Shown here: positions 27,985 to 36,664 of the stretch, piece by piece
How the letters are laid out: each line of letters starts with the position of its first letter
How positions within the stretch are numbered: the first letter of the stretch is position 1
Made by a program: the position numbers and the translations under genes
Origin: an uncultured delta proteobacterium
Lineage (GTDB): Bacteria; Myxococcota_A; Polyangia; Polyangiales; Polyangiaceae
Length of the DNA stretch: 64,000 nucleotides
Direction of reading: 5' to 3'
Assembly (NCBI GenBank): GCA_903892415.1
Contig: CAITIQ010000063.1
Coordinates: 39,712 to 103,711, forward strand
Notes under the pieces: model-generated
Seen by the model: the letters and a program-made list of their open reading frames with translations, nothing else
Database searches by the model: none
What the model was told of the DNA's origin: nothing

Positions 27985-28926
27985 ATGGTTGGCTCCAACA
28001 AACGCTCAGGTGTTTCTCGTTCGGCGACAGTCGAATGCGGGGCTCTTCTTTTGACCTTACTTAGCGGCTGTACGGAGCCGTTTGAGAACCAGAAAACGCA
28101 GGTAGAGCTGCGGTACGTCACGCCTATCTCGGTCTGTCGATCGAAACTGCCTCCTGTTGGAGACGAGTCTCGCAAAGGAACTGTCGTTCGGGATCTGGAT
28201 CCCGCTCAATGGCTCGAGACGATGGTACCCGGCTACAACGACGAGGAGGGAATCACTCCTACGTCGCTCGATTGCACGGGCAACTACGTTTTTGCGAATG
28301 AGTCTTTGCGTGGCGGCATCAGCGATCGCGGGTGGCCTAGGGTCGTCGATCCCGACGACATGACGATCAACACCGGCCCCAACGGAATGCGCATCCTGTG
28401 GCTGCGTTCGTTGAAGTTTGAAAACGGCGAGGAGGGCGGCCCGATTGCGTTGGCGCGCGCCTTCGGTGACAACGCGGAGATTTACGGTGTTGGAAGCTTT
28501 CGCGGCCCCAAGGCCACACGGTTTCAGACTGCTCGTGTTGGCAATGAGACGATCGTTGTTGCAGAGACCACCGAGTGCGACGCGGAAGCTGAGACCTGCC
28601 GTAAGCGTGCGTACTTCTTCCTTCCGCGTCGCGGACGTTTGATCGAGGGCGCGGTAGTCGACACGGACCGTACGGCGATTGTGCCGTCGGTTAGCGAGCG
28701 GGGACTCTACGCGCAGTACCATCTGAGCACCGACATCTCGTATGAGAAGGACGGCATCGTCCTCTTGGAGCAAGTTCACGTGCGTATCATGCGAACTGAG
28801 ATTCCCGACCTCGATTCCGATCGAAGCCTCCGCACCGTAGAGTTCTCGCGGTTCCTCAAGGTTGAAAGAGACACGCTGTTCTCGAGTAACGAGCCGCTCT
28901 GGGAACGCGTCGTTGGGCGTGACTAG
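27985..28926 (+). CDS. hypothetical lipoprotein within the T6SS locus
   Basis: The 313-residue product has a leader ending LTLLSGC (Cys29). The mature region contains four Cys and many beta-like segments (TINTGPNGMRILWLRSLKF; YGVGSFRGPKATRFQTARV). No family recognised. It sits between divergent hcp and a convergent PAP2-like gene, so an envelope role linked to the T6SS is possible but unproven. A longer frame begins at 27826 but includes no export signal; the ATG at 27985 is better. Two hairpins follow immediately. Confidence 0.75.
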   Translation: MVGSNKRSGVSRSATVECGALLLTLLSGCTEPFENQKTQVELRYVTPISVCRSKLPPVGDESRKGTVVRDLDPAQWLETMVPGYNDEEGITPTSLDCTGNYVFANESLRGGISDRGWPRVVDPDDMTINTGPNGMRILWLRSLKFENGEEGGPIALARAFGDNAEIYGVGSFRGPKATRFQTARVGNETIVVAETTECDAEAETCRKRAYFFLPRRGRLIEGAVVDTDRTAIVPSVSERGLYAQYHLSTDISYEKDGIVLLEQVHVRIMRTEIPDLDSDRSLRTVEFSRFLKVERDTLFSSNEPLWERVVGRD

Positions 28927-28954
28927 CGCATGACCTTCGGCGAAGGTCATGCGC
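28926..28954. terminator. 13-bp perfect hairpin at the lipoprotein stop codon
   Basis: GCGCATGACCTTC and GAAGGTCATGCGC surround a GGC loop and begin at the last base of the stop codon. No T-run follows, so it may act with the next hairpin or as an mRNA 3' end. Confidence 0.7.
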
Positions 28955-28969
28955 CTTCGACGATCAACT

Positions 28970-28999
28970 GAAAGGGCACGCCTCCCCGGCGTGCCTTTC
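28970..28999 (+). terminator. hairpin terminator candidate
   Basis: GAAA-G-GGCACGCC pairs with GGCGTGCC-TTTC around a TCCCC loop, 16 bases after the previous hairpin. Confidence 0.55.
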
Positions 29000-29128
29000 G
29001 CAATTTGTCGGCCTGCGCTGCACCGCACCGCATTGCCAGCGTTGCACAGGGAAGGTTCACGGGTTGACCGTAGTCGAAGGGAAACGCCACGCCCTCGAAT
29101 CGAAGCTTCGACGGGTCGACAAAAGCAA

Positions 29129-29158
29129 AACAGCGCTGGCTCGCAAGCCAGCGCTGTT
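29129..29158 (-). terminator. Rho-independent terminator of the PAP2-like gene
   Basis: AACAGCGCTGGCT and AGCCAGCGCTGTT form a 13-bp stem around a 4-base loop. On the - strand a TTTTGCTTTT stretch follows, so it ends the gene at 29180-29881. Confidence 0.85.
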
Positions 29159-29179
29159 AGCGGCGTGAGCTGCTTCCGC

Positions 29180-29881
29180 TCACCAGCAAACGATATTGTT
29201 GCCGTACCCGCAATTCGGCTCCTGGAGCAGACCGTAGGCCAGACCCGTGAGGAACCCTGTGATGACGCCTGCCGCAACGCCCACGCCGATTTGTGCGGCG
29301 TCCTCGTACGGCTGGTCCGGAGAGGAGGCGACCCCGCGACCGACGCTCGTAAACACGGATGCGGCCAACGGTACAACAACGTTGCCGATAAAGGAGCCAG
29401 CGTGAAACTCTGAATCGCTGTGAACGAAGGTGTCTGCGACCCAGATGCCGATCCCGCTGCCTGTGGCGCTCCAGGCCGCGAAAGAATGCGTGGAGGGCAT
29501 GCCATAGGATTCGCAGTTCGACCCTGAGAAGCCGCTCTCCGTTTCTTCCACCGTGCAGTCAGGTCTCGTTCCCTCGCCGAGATCCTTGATCGGGATGTCG
29601 ACAAAGAGTGTGGCGGCGGTCAGCGTCATAATCGGTGCGAGCACCGAGATATGCCAGCGAGCTTTCCAGCCAACTGTTGCTTCTGGGTCGTTGTAATAGA
29701 CCCGTGGCATGAGCGAGACGGTGGAGACACCGATCAGCATCGAGACCGTCGAGACGGTCTCCCAGTTTTCGTCGCGTTCGGCAACGGGCGGAATCACCTG
29801 AGCGTGTGCTTCCGTCGCGGGGAGTGTTGCCAACGCAAGCGATGCGAGAGCGCCTGCAAGAAAGATGGTCCTGGGTCGCAT
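29180..29881 (-). CDS. exported PAP2-like membrane protein, degenerate active site
   Basis: The 233-residue protein has a signal peptide (LATLPATEAHA) and several hydrophobic segments. SYGMPSTHSFAAWSATG matches the middle PAP2 phosphatase motif (PSGH), and TSVGRGVASSPDQPYEDAAQIGVG resembles the third motif but lacks its usual histidine. The first KxxxxxxRP motif is not evident. It could be an inactive or divergent lipid phosphatase. It ends in a Cys-containing tail (CGYGNNIVCW). The gene is leftward, downstream of the T6SS FHA gene, after 76 bases. Confidence 0.7.
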   Translation of the reverse strand: MRPRTIFLAGALASLALATLPATEAHAQVIPPVAERDENWETVSTVSMLIGVSTVSLMPRVYYNDPEATVGWKARWHISVLAPIMTLTAATLFVDIPIKDLGEGTRPDCTVEETESGFSGSNCESYGMPSTHSFAAWSATGSGIGIWVADTFVHSDSEFHAGSFIGNVVVPLAASVFTSVGRGVASSPDQPYEDAAQIGVGVAAGVITGFLTGLAYGLLQEPNCGYGNNIVCW

Positions 29882-29957
29882 GATGGTGTGCACGTAGCCT
29901 ACGTGTGACATTGGATCGGGCAAAGAAAACAGCCGGTGAAAAGGTCGATAGCTTCTT

Positions 29958-31247
29958 TCATTCGGGTCCCCGTTTTCCTCCAGCCATGGTGAAACGGCCG
30001 AGTTTTGCACTGGCGTCACCTTTGTAGTTCTCTCCGGCTGCGGCCGAGTAGGCCCGGGAGAATTGCGCGCCGAATATGACAAGGAAGGTTTCTTTGTCTT
30101 CCCCGGCGTAGTCGCCGTGCCGCACTTCGTAAAGCTTCCAAAGCGCCTCGTAGCGATTGGAGAAGAGCCCGCCCTTTTTGCCTGCCCGATCGAACTCCGC
30201 CTCAAGGGACTTGGGGCTGAGCCGCGACAGCAATTGCTTAACCCCCTCCATGATGCCGTTCATGAGGGCGACCTGGTGGCTCATTACCTCGACGAAGGTG
30301 TTCTGAAGTGAGTGTGCCGTGTCCGGATTGGCGTGGTGACCAAGCAGGACGACTCCAAGCTCCTTCGCATCCTTCGCTGCGGTTACGGGCTCTCTCGCGT
30401 TTTTCTCTCGAGCAAGAACTTCAGTTTCGAATTCTTGATAGCCATCACGCAGGCTGATGAAGCATCGGAGAAAAACGTCCATAGCGTCCCGAAGCCTTTT
30501 GACGAACGCCAGGATGGTGGTGACGTCATCCGGAAGCTTGGTCCCGGGCGCTAAGGTAGCGGCGAGCTCTCCAAGGGCGGCCAATGCCGCGTGTGGGGCA
30601 CCGGCATGTGTAAACACTCGGAGATCGACCCCGTAGTATTGCGCGATCTTGCGGAAGTCGCTCTCAAGGCTGACGGCAGGGTGCTCTGAGCCGAGCCTAC
30701 GCAAGAAGCTTGTTCGGATGTCGGGTGGAAGCCGAGTGAGCTGGTCGTAGATGATTCGATAGACGGTCTGCCATGCCTGCCGGTACGCGTTGATGTACGG
30801 GGCGACATTCTGCACATAGGGTTCTTCCGCACCGGCAGCGATCGCTCCAAACCTCTGCGCGCCGGCGTGTGCGTCGGCACCCTGGAAGTCGAGGACGCCC
30901 AAGTCCTTGGTGCCGTCCACGACCGGCTTTGTTGCTGCGACGAGTCCGACACGAATCACCACTGGCCCAATGGTGATTTCGGGAGCCTGGGTAATCTCAA
31001 CGGGCTGGTCACGAACCAGTCGTTGGCCCTTGTATAGCGTCCCGTTGGTGGACCCGAGATCCTTGACGAAGACCTGAGTATCTCCTCGAACCTCGAAGGC
31101 CGCGTGGAACTGCGACACGTAGGGGCGGTCGATGGACAGATCATTGAGCTGGTTTCGCCCGATGCGCACGGGGAACCGTTCGAAGGTCGTCTCGAAGCTC
31201 TGATTGGCTTGGGTGTCGAAGACACGCGCAACGAGCGCGATGGACAT
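29958..31247 (-). CDS. tagH: T6SS-associated FHA domain protein (TagH/Fha family)
   Basis: The N-terminal FHA domain (residues about 25-95) has VRIGRNQLNDLSID, YVSQFHAAF and DLGSTNGTLYKG, which bind phosphothreonine. The C-terminal 200 residues have the T6SS FHA signature: the helix PKSLEAEFDR, then EALWKLYEVRHGDYAGEDK...FLVIFGAQFSRAYSAA. In other T6SSs this protein is the target of the PpkA kinase / PppA phosphatase pathway that triggers assembly, with TagF as brake. TagF is present here (42900) but no ppkA or pppA gene is in the locus. It is divergent from the lytic transglycosylase gene. Confidence 0.9.
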   Translation of the reverse strand: MSIALVARVFDTQANQSFETTFERFPVRIGRNQLNDLSIDRPYVSQFHAAFEVRGDTQVFVKDLGSTNGTLYKGQRLVRDQPVEITQAPEITIGPVVIRVGLVAATKPVVDGTKDLGVLDFQGADAHAGAQRFGAIAAGAEEPYVQNVAPYINAYRQAWQTVYRIIYDQLTRLPPDIRTSFLRRLGSEHPAVSLESDFRKIAQYYGVDLRVFTHAGAPHAALAALGELAATLAPGTKLPDDVTTILAFVKRLRDAMDVFLRCFISLRDGYQEFETEVLAREKNAREPVTAAKDAKELGVVLLGHHANPDTAHSLQNTFVEVMSHQVALMNGIMEGVKQLLSRLSPKSLEAEFDRAGKKGGLFSNRYEALWKLYEVRHGDYAGEDKETFLVIFGAQFSRAYSAAAGENYKGDASAKLGRFTMAGGKRGPE

Positions 31248-31342
31248 TGACGCGAGGCTAGCAAAAGGAACGGGTCAGCGAACATCGGAGTGCAATAACT
31301 TGCCCGTTTGTCCCACATGGTAAGAGATTGTACGTCGACCTC

Positions 31343-32974
31343 ATGAACTTCCTCGAGAAGATCCCCCCCTTGGTTTCGGCTCTGGCGTTTGGCTACGGCG
31401 TAGGCATGGCCGCGCCGGAGGTACCGCATGGTGTGCGGTCTCCTTTCACCTGGAATGAGCCGGTGGAGGCTGCCGCGGGGCCGCGCCGCCCAACGGTTCA
31501 GCCACTCAAGGACTCACTCGAGAACCGCTTGCCCGGAGGAGAATCCGACGCTCTGCGTGAGCTTCGCTCCCAACGCGTGCCTTCTCGCTACGGGCTCGCG
31601 TCGAACAGTCGATACGAGGAGTCTGGTTCACACGGCGGCCAATTGCGTGACGAGCGTCGGGTCGAGGACGAAGACCTCGAGCAAGTTGATGACTTCGAAG
31701 CGTCCGGGGGAGCTGCCGTGTCCCGGTTGCAGTTGCCCGATCTCGGGTTGGGGGTTTCGCGACAGACGCTCAAGTACGTGCGCTTCTTCACCAAGACGGA
31801 TCGTGGCCGCGGGATGTTCGAGTCCTGGTTGAAGCGAAGCGGTCGGTACCAGGACATGATCCAGGAGGAGTTTCGCGCGCGCAGGCTGCCTGAGGACTTG
31901 ATCTGGGTGGCGATGATTGAAAGCGGGTTCGATGCCACGGCTAAGTCTCCCGTGGGGGCAATGGGCTTGTGGCAGTTCATGCCCGCGACTGGTGCCGTTT
32001 ATGGTCTGCGACAGAACAAGTTCGTCGATCAGCGTAGGAATCCCCGCCTAGCCACGCAGGCCGCGGTTCATCACTTGCGCGACCTCTACATGCGGTTCGG
32101 GCAGTGGGACCTGGCGTTGGCGGCCTACAACATGGGCTATGAGCAACTCCTCGATCGGATCGATCGCGTGGGGACGACCGACTTCAATGAGCTCGCACGA
32201 GCGGGCGTTCTGCCGGACGAGACAGCGAAGTACGTACCCAAGATCATCGCTGCCGCCATCGTAGCGAACAACCTCGAGCGCTTTGACTTCGATGAGACCT
32301 CGGTTGCAAAGCCGGTGGACTCGGCGGAGATCGCGGTGCCTCCCCGTACCCCGCTCGACGTCATCGCTAAGGCTGCGGGAGTGCCCACGGCCATCATCCG
32401 GAAACTGAACCCCGATATCCTTGGCAAGGAAATGCCTCCTGGCAAAGGGGACCTATTGGTCAATGTCCCGCCCGAAACGGTCTCGCGAGCGGTGGCCGCA
32501 ATGCCCGCGATGCTCGACGGTCACAAGCTTCGTATCGACGAGGACATGGTCGACCCGCTCGACCTGATGAGCCCCGAGGGATATCGGCCGCGTGCAGCGG
32601 AGAGCGATGAGAGCCTCCTTTCGCTGCTGCCCAAGCCGAAGAAGAAGCGTCGTGCGTTGCGCGACCCCTTGGCAGAAGGACTCGATGGCATCGCCGCACT
32701 CGAGAACGAAGCGCTCGACGCTAGCGATGATCTCGAGCCGGCGCCGAAGAAGAAGAACGAGACGGTGCTCTACCGCGTGGGCAAGGGCGACAAGATCGAG
32801 GACATCGCTCGCCAGTTCGAGGCGGACCCAGCTGAGGTTGCTCGCGACAACGATCTAACGCTTGGCTCAAAGCTCAAGGAGGGGACTCTACTTCGACTCA
32901 CGCTCTCGAAGCCGCCCGTCGCCGCCAAGGGTGAGGAGCGATCGCGGAAAGCCAAGCGGCGCTCCAACGGCTGA
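31343..32974 (+). CDS. LysM lytic murein transglycosylase (MltD-like)
   Basis: The 543-residue protein has an N-terminal leader (LEKIPPLVSALAFGYGVGMA), a disordered region to about 120, then an SLT domain: LIWVAMIESGFDATAKSPVGAMGLWQFMP with catalytic Glu193, and LALAAYNMGY. A LysM domain follows at about 473-530 (LYRVGKGDKIEDIARQFEADP) to bind peptidoglycan. It cleaves glycan strands in the periplasm. As the first gene of the rightward T6SS cluster, before clpV, it may open the wall for the TssJLM complex, as MltE does in enteroaggregative E. coli. This link is inferred from position. Confidence 0.9.
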   Translation: MNFLEKIPPLVSALAFGYGVGMAAPEVPHGVRSPFTWNEPVEAAAGPRRPTVQPLKDSLENRLPGGESDALRELRSQRVPSRYGLASNSRYEESGSHGGQLRDERRVEDEDLEQVDDFEASGGAAVSRLQLPDLGLGVSRQTLKYVRFFTKTDRGRGMFESWLKRSGRYQDMIQEEFRARRLPEDLIWVAMIESGFDATAKSPVGAMGLWQFMPATGAVYGLRQNKFVDQRRNPRLATQAAVHHLRDLYMRFGQWDLALAAYNMGYEQLLDRIDRVGTTDFNELARAGVLPDETAKYVPKIIAAAIVANNLERFDFDETSVAKPVDSAEIAVPPRTPLDVIAKAAGVPTAIIRKLNPDILGKEMPPGKGDLLVNVPPETVSRAVAAMPAMLDGHKLRIDEDMVDPLDLMSPEGYRPRAAESDESLLSLLPKPKKKRRALRDPLAEGLDGIAALENEALDASDDLEPAPKKKNETVLYRVGKGDKIEDIARQFEADPAEVARDNDLTLGSKLKEGTLLRLTLSKPPVAAKGEERSRKAKRRSNG

Positions 32975-33093
32975 GCACTCGAGGCTGCGGCGTGCTCGGC
33001 TTTGCCTACGAAACATGCCCATTCTCTCAATTTCTCAGTGCGCCTGTTTCTCGCTTTTGAAAGCGGCAGATTGACCGGTAGCATGCCGCAACC

Positions 33094-35748
33094 ATGCAGG
33101 TTGATCAGAAAGCCCTCCTCAAACGCCTCTCTCCGAATTGCACCGCCGCGCTGTCTGCAGCCGCTGAAAAGTGCGTTGTTGGACGCCACTACGAGATCAC
33201 GATTGAACACTTCTTGCTCGCGCTGCTCGACGATGCGCAGAGCGACATAGCGTTTATCGTTAGCCACTACGATCTCAACCCATCTTCCTTGCGGGCGACA
33301 TTGCAACGCTCGCTCAACGACCTTCGCGAAGGAAACGCGGGTCGCCCCACGTTCTCTCCGGTCTTGCTCGATTGGCTCCAGGATGCCTGGCTGCTCGGCT
33401 CATTGGAGCTCGGCTACCAGAAGATCCGGAGCGGAGTATTGGTCCTCCGGCTAGTGCAGCAGCCGAGTCGTTACTCCACGAGCGGCATTGGCGCTGTCCT
33501 CGACGGAATTCCGAAGGAGGACATGAAGAAGAACCTCCCGACCATCCTCTCCGGATCGAAGGAGGGAGAGGAAGCCGTTGCCGCACAGAACGCATCCGGA
33601 AAAGACGGTAAGGCTCCGGCTGGCTCGAGCGCTGTATCTCCTGACAGCGCCCTGGGGAAGTTCTGCATCGACTACACCGGGAAAGCCCGCGCGGGTCAGA
33701 TTGACCCCGTCTTCGGCCGCGAGCGTGAGATCCGCCAGATCATCGATATCCTGGCTCGTCGCCGTAAGAACAACCCAATCATCGTTGGTGATTCGGGCGT
33801 TGGTAAGACCGCCTTGGTTGAGGGCATGGCACTCATGATCGTCAACAACGACGTTCCGCCGTTGCTGCAAGGTTGTGAGATCTTTGGTTTGGACCTCGGT
33901 CTCTTGCAGGCAGGTGCCAGTGTCAAAGGCGAGTTCGAGAACCGGATGAAGGGTGTCATCCAGGAGATCAAGTCGTCGGTCAAGCCGATCATCCTGTTCA
34001 TCGATGAGGCGCACACGATCATCGGCGCCGGCGGAAACCAAGGTGGCGGAGATGCCGCCAATCTTCTCAAGCCGGCGCTCGCTCGCGGCGAGTTACGAAC
34101 CATCGCTGCCACGACTTGGAAGGAGTACAAGAAGTACTTCGAGAAGGACGCCGCTCTCGAGCGAAGGTTCCAGCCGGTGAAGGTCGATGAGCCCGATATC
34201 CCGACGGCAATCACCATGCTCCGTGGTCTTCGGAACAAGTTCGAAGAGGCGCACAACGTCATCGTTCAGGATGAGGCTGTGACCGCGGCTGTGAGGCTTT
34301 CTGCACGCTTCATCTCCGGGCGGCAGTTGCCGGATAAGGCCGTGGACTTGCTCGACACTTGCGCCGCGCGCGTCAAGGTAGCCCTCCAACAGAAGCCTGC
34401 TCAGGTGGAAGACGTGGAGGTCTACATCAAGAACACCGAGCGTGAAGTGGCTGCGCTTCACAGCGATCGGCAAAACGGCGTCAAGATCGACGAGGAGCAC
34501 TTTGCCGAGTTGGGCACCAAGCTCGAGAAGGCTCGCGCGGATTTGGTTGCGATCAGCGAGGCCTTTACCCGCGAGACTGACGGAGCGAAGAAGATCCTCG
34601 AGCTTCGCAAGAAGATGAGCGATTGCAAGACGGACGCCGAGCGTGATGAAGCTCGCAAGGAGGTCGTCGCCGCGATCAACGAGCTCGACAAGATTCAGGG
34701 GGAAGTGCCGCTGATTCGACCTGACGTCGACGAGGCCATGGTCGCGAATGTGGTCTCTGCGTGGACCGGTATCCCCGCTGGCAAGATGGTTCAGGACGAC
34801 GTCAAGAACCTGCTTGAGATGGAGGCTCGCCTCAACAAGCGTATCAAGGGCCAAGACTACGGCATTGCTACGATTGCGAAGGAGCTTCGAGCCGCGCGTG
34901 CCGGCCTGAAGCCGCAAAGCACTCCCATGGGTGTCTTCATCCTCGTTGGCCCGTCGGGTGTCGGTAAGACCGAGACTGCGCTGAGCCTGGCCGACATGCT
35001 TTATGGCGGTGAGCGGATGATGGTCACCATCAACATGTCCGAGTTCCAAGAGAAGCACACTGTGTCGCGACTCATCGGTTCGCCGCCCGGCTACGTCGGG
35101 TTCGGTGAGGGCGGTATGTTGACCGAGGCTGTTCGTCAGCGTCCCTACACCGTCGTGCTTCTCGACGAGTGCGAGAAGGCCGATCCGGACGTGATGAACC
35201 TCTTCTACCAGGTGTTCGACAAGGGCATGCTTTCCGATGGAGAAGGGCGCCTAGTCGACTTCAAGAACACCGTGATCATCATGACGAGCAATCTCGCCAC
35301 AGACAAGATCACCAACATGACCGTTGCAGCTTGGGAAGACGGAGGCAAAGACCCGCCGATGGCCGAAATCATGGAGGCGATCAAGCCCACGCTTTCGTCG
35401 CACTTCAAGCCGGCTCTGTTGGCGCGTATGACCATGGTGCCCTACCTGCCGATCTCTCAGTCGGCGCTCGGGTCCATTACGAAGCTGAAGTTGGATCAGC
35501 TGCTGAGTCGGCTCAAGACGAACCAGCGCATCGAGGCTGGTTACTCCGAGCGTTTGGTGGAGATGATTGCAGCTCGCTGCACCGAAGTGGACACCGGCGC
35601 TCGCAACATCGATCACATCTTGCGATCTTCTCTCTTGCCAATGCTGTCGTCGGCAATTCTCGAGAAGCTTGCGGAAGCGAAACCGCCGCGCAAGCTCTTC
35701 ATCGACATTGATGACTCCAAGAACTTCACGGCGGCCTTCTCCGACTGA
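33094..35748 (+). CDS. clpV: T6SS ATPase ClpV (TssH)
   Basis: ClpV disassembles the contracted sheath. The 884-residue protein has an N-domain (KRLSPNCTAALSAAAEKCVVG...EHFLLALLDD), two AAA+ modules with Walker A GDSGVGKT near residue 235 and GPSGVGKT near residue 620, Walker B LFIDEAHTI and VLLDECEKAD, and a short middle coil. The N-domain is the ClpV type that binds the TssC N-terminus. It precedes tssJ-tssK-tssL-tssM, 119 bases after the transglycosylase gene. Confidence 0.96.
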   Translation: MQVDQKALLKRLSPNCTAALSAAAEKCVVGRHYEITIEHFLLALLDDAQSDIAFIVSHYDLNPSSLRATLQRSLNDLREGNAGRPTFSPVLLDWLQDAWLLGSLELGYQKIRSGVLVLRLVQQPSRYSTSGIGAVLDGIPKEDMKKNLPTILSGSKEGEEAVAAQNASGKDGKAPAGSSAVSPDSALGKFCIDYTGKARAGQIDPVFGREREIRQIIDILARRRKNNPIIVGDSGVGKTALVEGMALMIVNNDVPPLLQGCEIFGLDLGLLQAGASVKGEFENRMKGVIQEIKSSVKPIILFIDEAHTIIGAGGNQGGGDAANLLKPALARGELRTIAATTWKEYKKYFEKDAALERRFQPVKVDEPDIPTAITMLRGLRNKFEEAHNVIVQDEAVTAAVRLSARFISGRQLPDKAVDLLDTCAARVKVALQQKPAQVEDVEVYIKNTEREVAALHSDRQNGVKIDEEHFAELGTKLEKARADLVAISEAFTRETDGAKKILELRKKMSDCKTDAERDEARKEVVAAINELDKIQGEVPLIRPDVDEAMVANVVSAWTGIPAGKMVQDDVKNLLEMEARLNKRIKGQDYGIATIAKELRAARAGLKPQSTPMGVFILVGPSGVGKTETALSLADMLYGGERMMVTINMSEFQEKHTVSRLIGSPPGYVGFGEGGMLTEAVRQRPYTVVLLDECEKADPDVMNLFYQVFDKGMLSDGEGRLVDFKNTVIIMTSNLATDKITNMTVAAWEDGGKDPPMAEIMEAIKPTLSSHFKPALLARMTMVPYLPISQSALGSITKLKLDQLLSRLKTNQRIEAGYSERLVEMIAARCTEVDTGARNIDHILRSSLLPMLSSAILEKLAEAKPPRKLFIDIDDSKNFTAAFSD

Positions 35749-35858
35749 GGCACACTCTCTTCCGATACTCCCTGCGCCCGTCCTCTTTCCAACTGAAGGG
35801 GGGCGGGCGCTGCACATTACTGGGCTTAAGCTCGATAACGTGGTTGGATGGCTCGGCC

Positions 35859-36509
35859 ATGGCTGTTGGGCCCCTAAAACAACGTTCTCTCCTCGCCGCA
35901 TCTGTTTCGATGAGCGTCATGCTCGGCGCCGCCATGCTGGTTGGCTTCGCCGGCGGCTGTTCTGCGGGGCCACCTCCCGTCGAGGAGCCGAAGCCCTGCG
36001 AGCGTCAAATCATCACGCTGGACATCTACGCGGCGGGGAACATCAATCCCAACGAGACAGGCAATCCGCGCCCAGTGGTGGTTCGCCTGTACCAACTAGT
36101 GAGCGATCTCAACCTCTCGAACGCCCGTTATGACGACGTATTGCTTCGCTCAGAGGAAACGCTCGGCAAAGACGTAATGAAGGTCGACGAGGTCAGCATC
36201 TTTCCAAACGATCACCTCGAGATAAAGTTCGAGCGGATCAAAGAGGCCTCTTATCTAGGCGGGGTGGCGTTGTTCCACGGGCCTCGAGGGCAGAGCTGGA
36301 AGACCTTCTATGAGTTCCCGCTGCCGCCAGGGGAAGCCGCTTGTGGAGGGAGAGACGCCAAGGGCGCTCCAGTTGCAGACCCCCGCACGGCGTTTTTCCT
36401 TGAAGGCGCGAAGATCGACAATGGCGCCCAGATGGATGAGTCGATGTTTCCGGAGGCGAAGCCGATCCGTAAGGTCAACCTTCCCAAGAAGGCCGCCACA
36501 GCTAAGTAG
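35859..36509 (+). CDS. tssJ: T6SS outer-membrane lipoprotein TssJ (SciN)
   Basis: TssJ anchors the T6SS membrane complex in the outer membrane through its lipid and binds TssM. A long leader ends GFAGGC (Cys34). The beta-sandwich core has the family pattern: NETGNPRPVVVRLYQL, FPNDHLEIKFERIKEASYLGGVALF and WKTFYEFPL. A Gly/Ala-rich C-terminus of about 70 residues is not conserved. ATG at 35859 is chosen over the upstream in-frame TTG at 35844. It lies 110 bases after clpV. Confidence 0.9.
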   Translation: MAVGPLKQRSLLAASVSMSVMLGAAMLVGFAGGCSAGPPPVEEPKPCERQIITLDIYAAGNINPNETGNPRPVVVRLYQLVSDLNLSNARYDDVLLRSEETLGKDVMKVDEVSIFPNDHLEIKFERIKEASYLGGVALFHGPRGQSWKTFYEFPLPPGEAACGGRDAKGAPVADPRTAFFLEGAKIDNGAQMDESMFPEAKPIRKVNLPKKAATAK

Positions 36510-36664
36510 TCGGACTCTTCCGCCGCGCCGAAACTCCTAAATACGCTGCGGTCGAGCCCGAATGATGAAGCCATCTCGCGTGCCTCGGTTGAACCTCGTG
36601 GACGAGAGGCCGGCAAATCTCTATCGTCAGGCCACTCGTTCTTGATAGGGGTTAAAGCCGCTCG

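Noticed and set aside
28057..29604. 515-residue antisense ORF on the - strand
   Set aside because: It covers the reverse of the lipoprotein gene, several terminator hairpins and part of the PAP2-like gene, with no domain or start site.
31291..31306. sigma-54-like site for the tagH gene on the - strand
   Set aside because: The -12 TTGCA is perfect, but the -24 half keeps only GG; the match is too weak to annotate.
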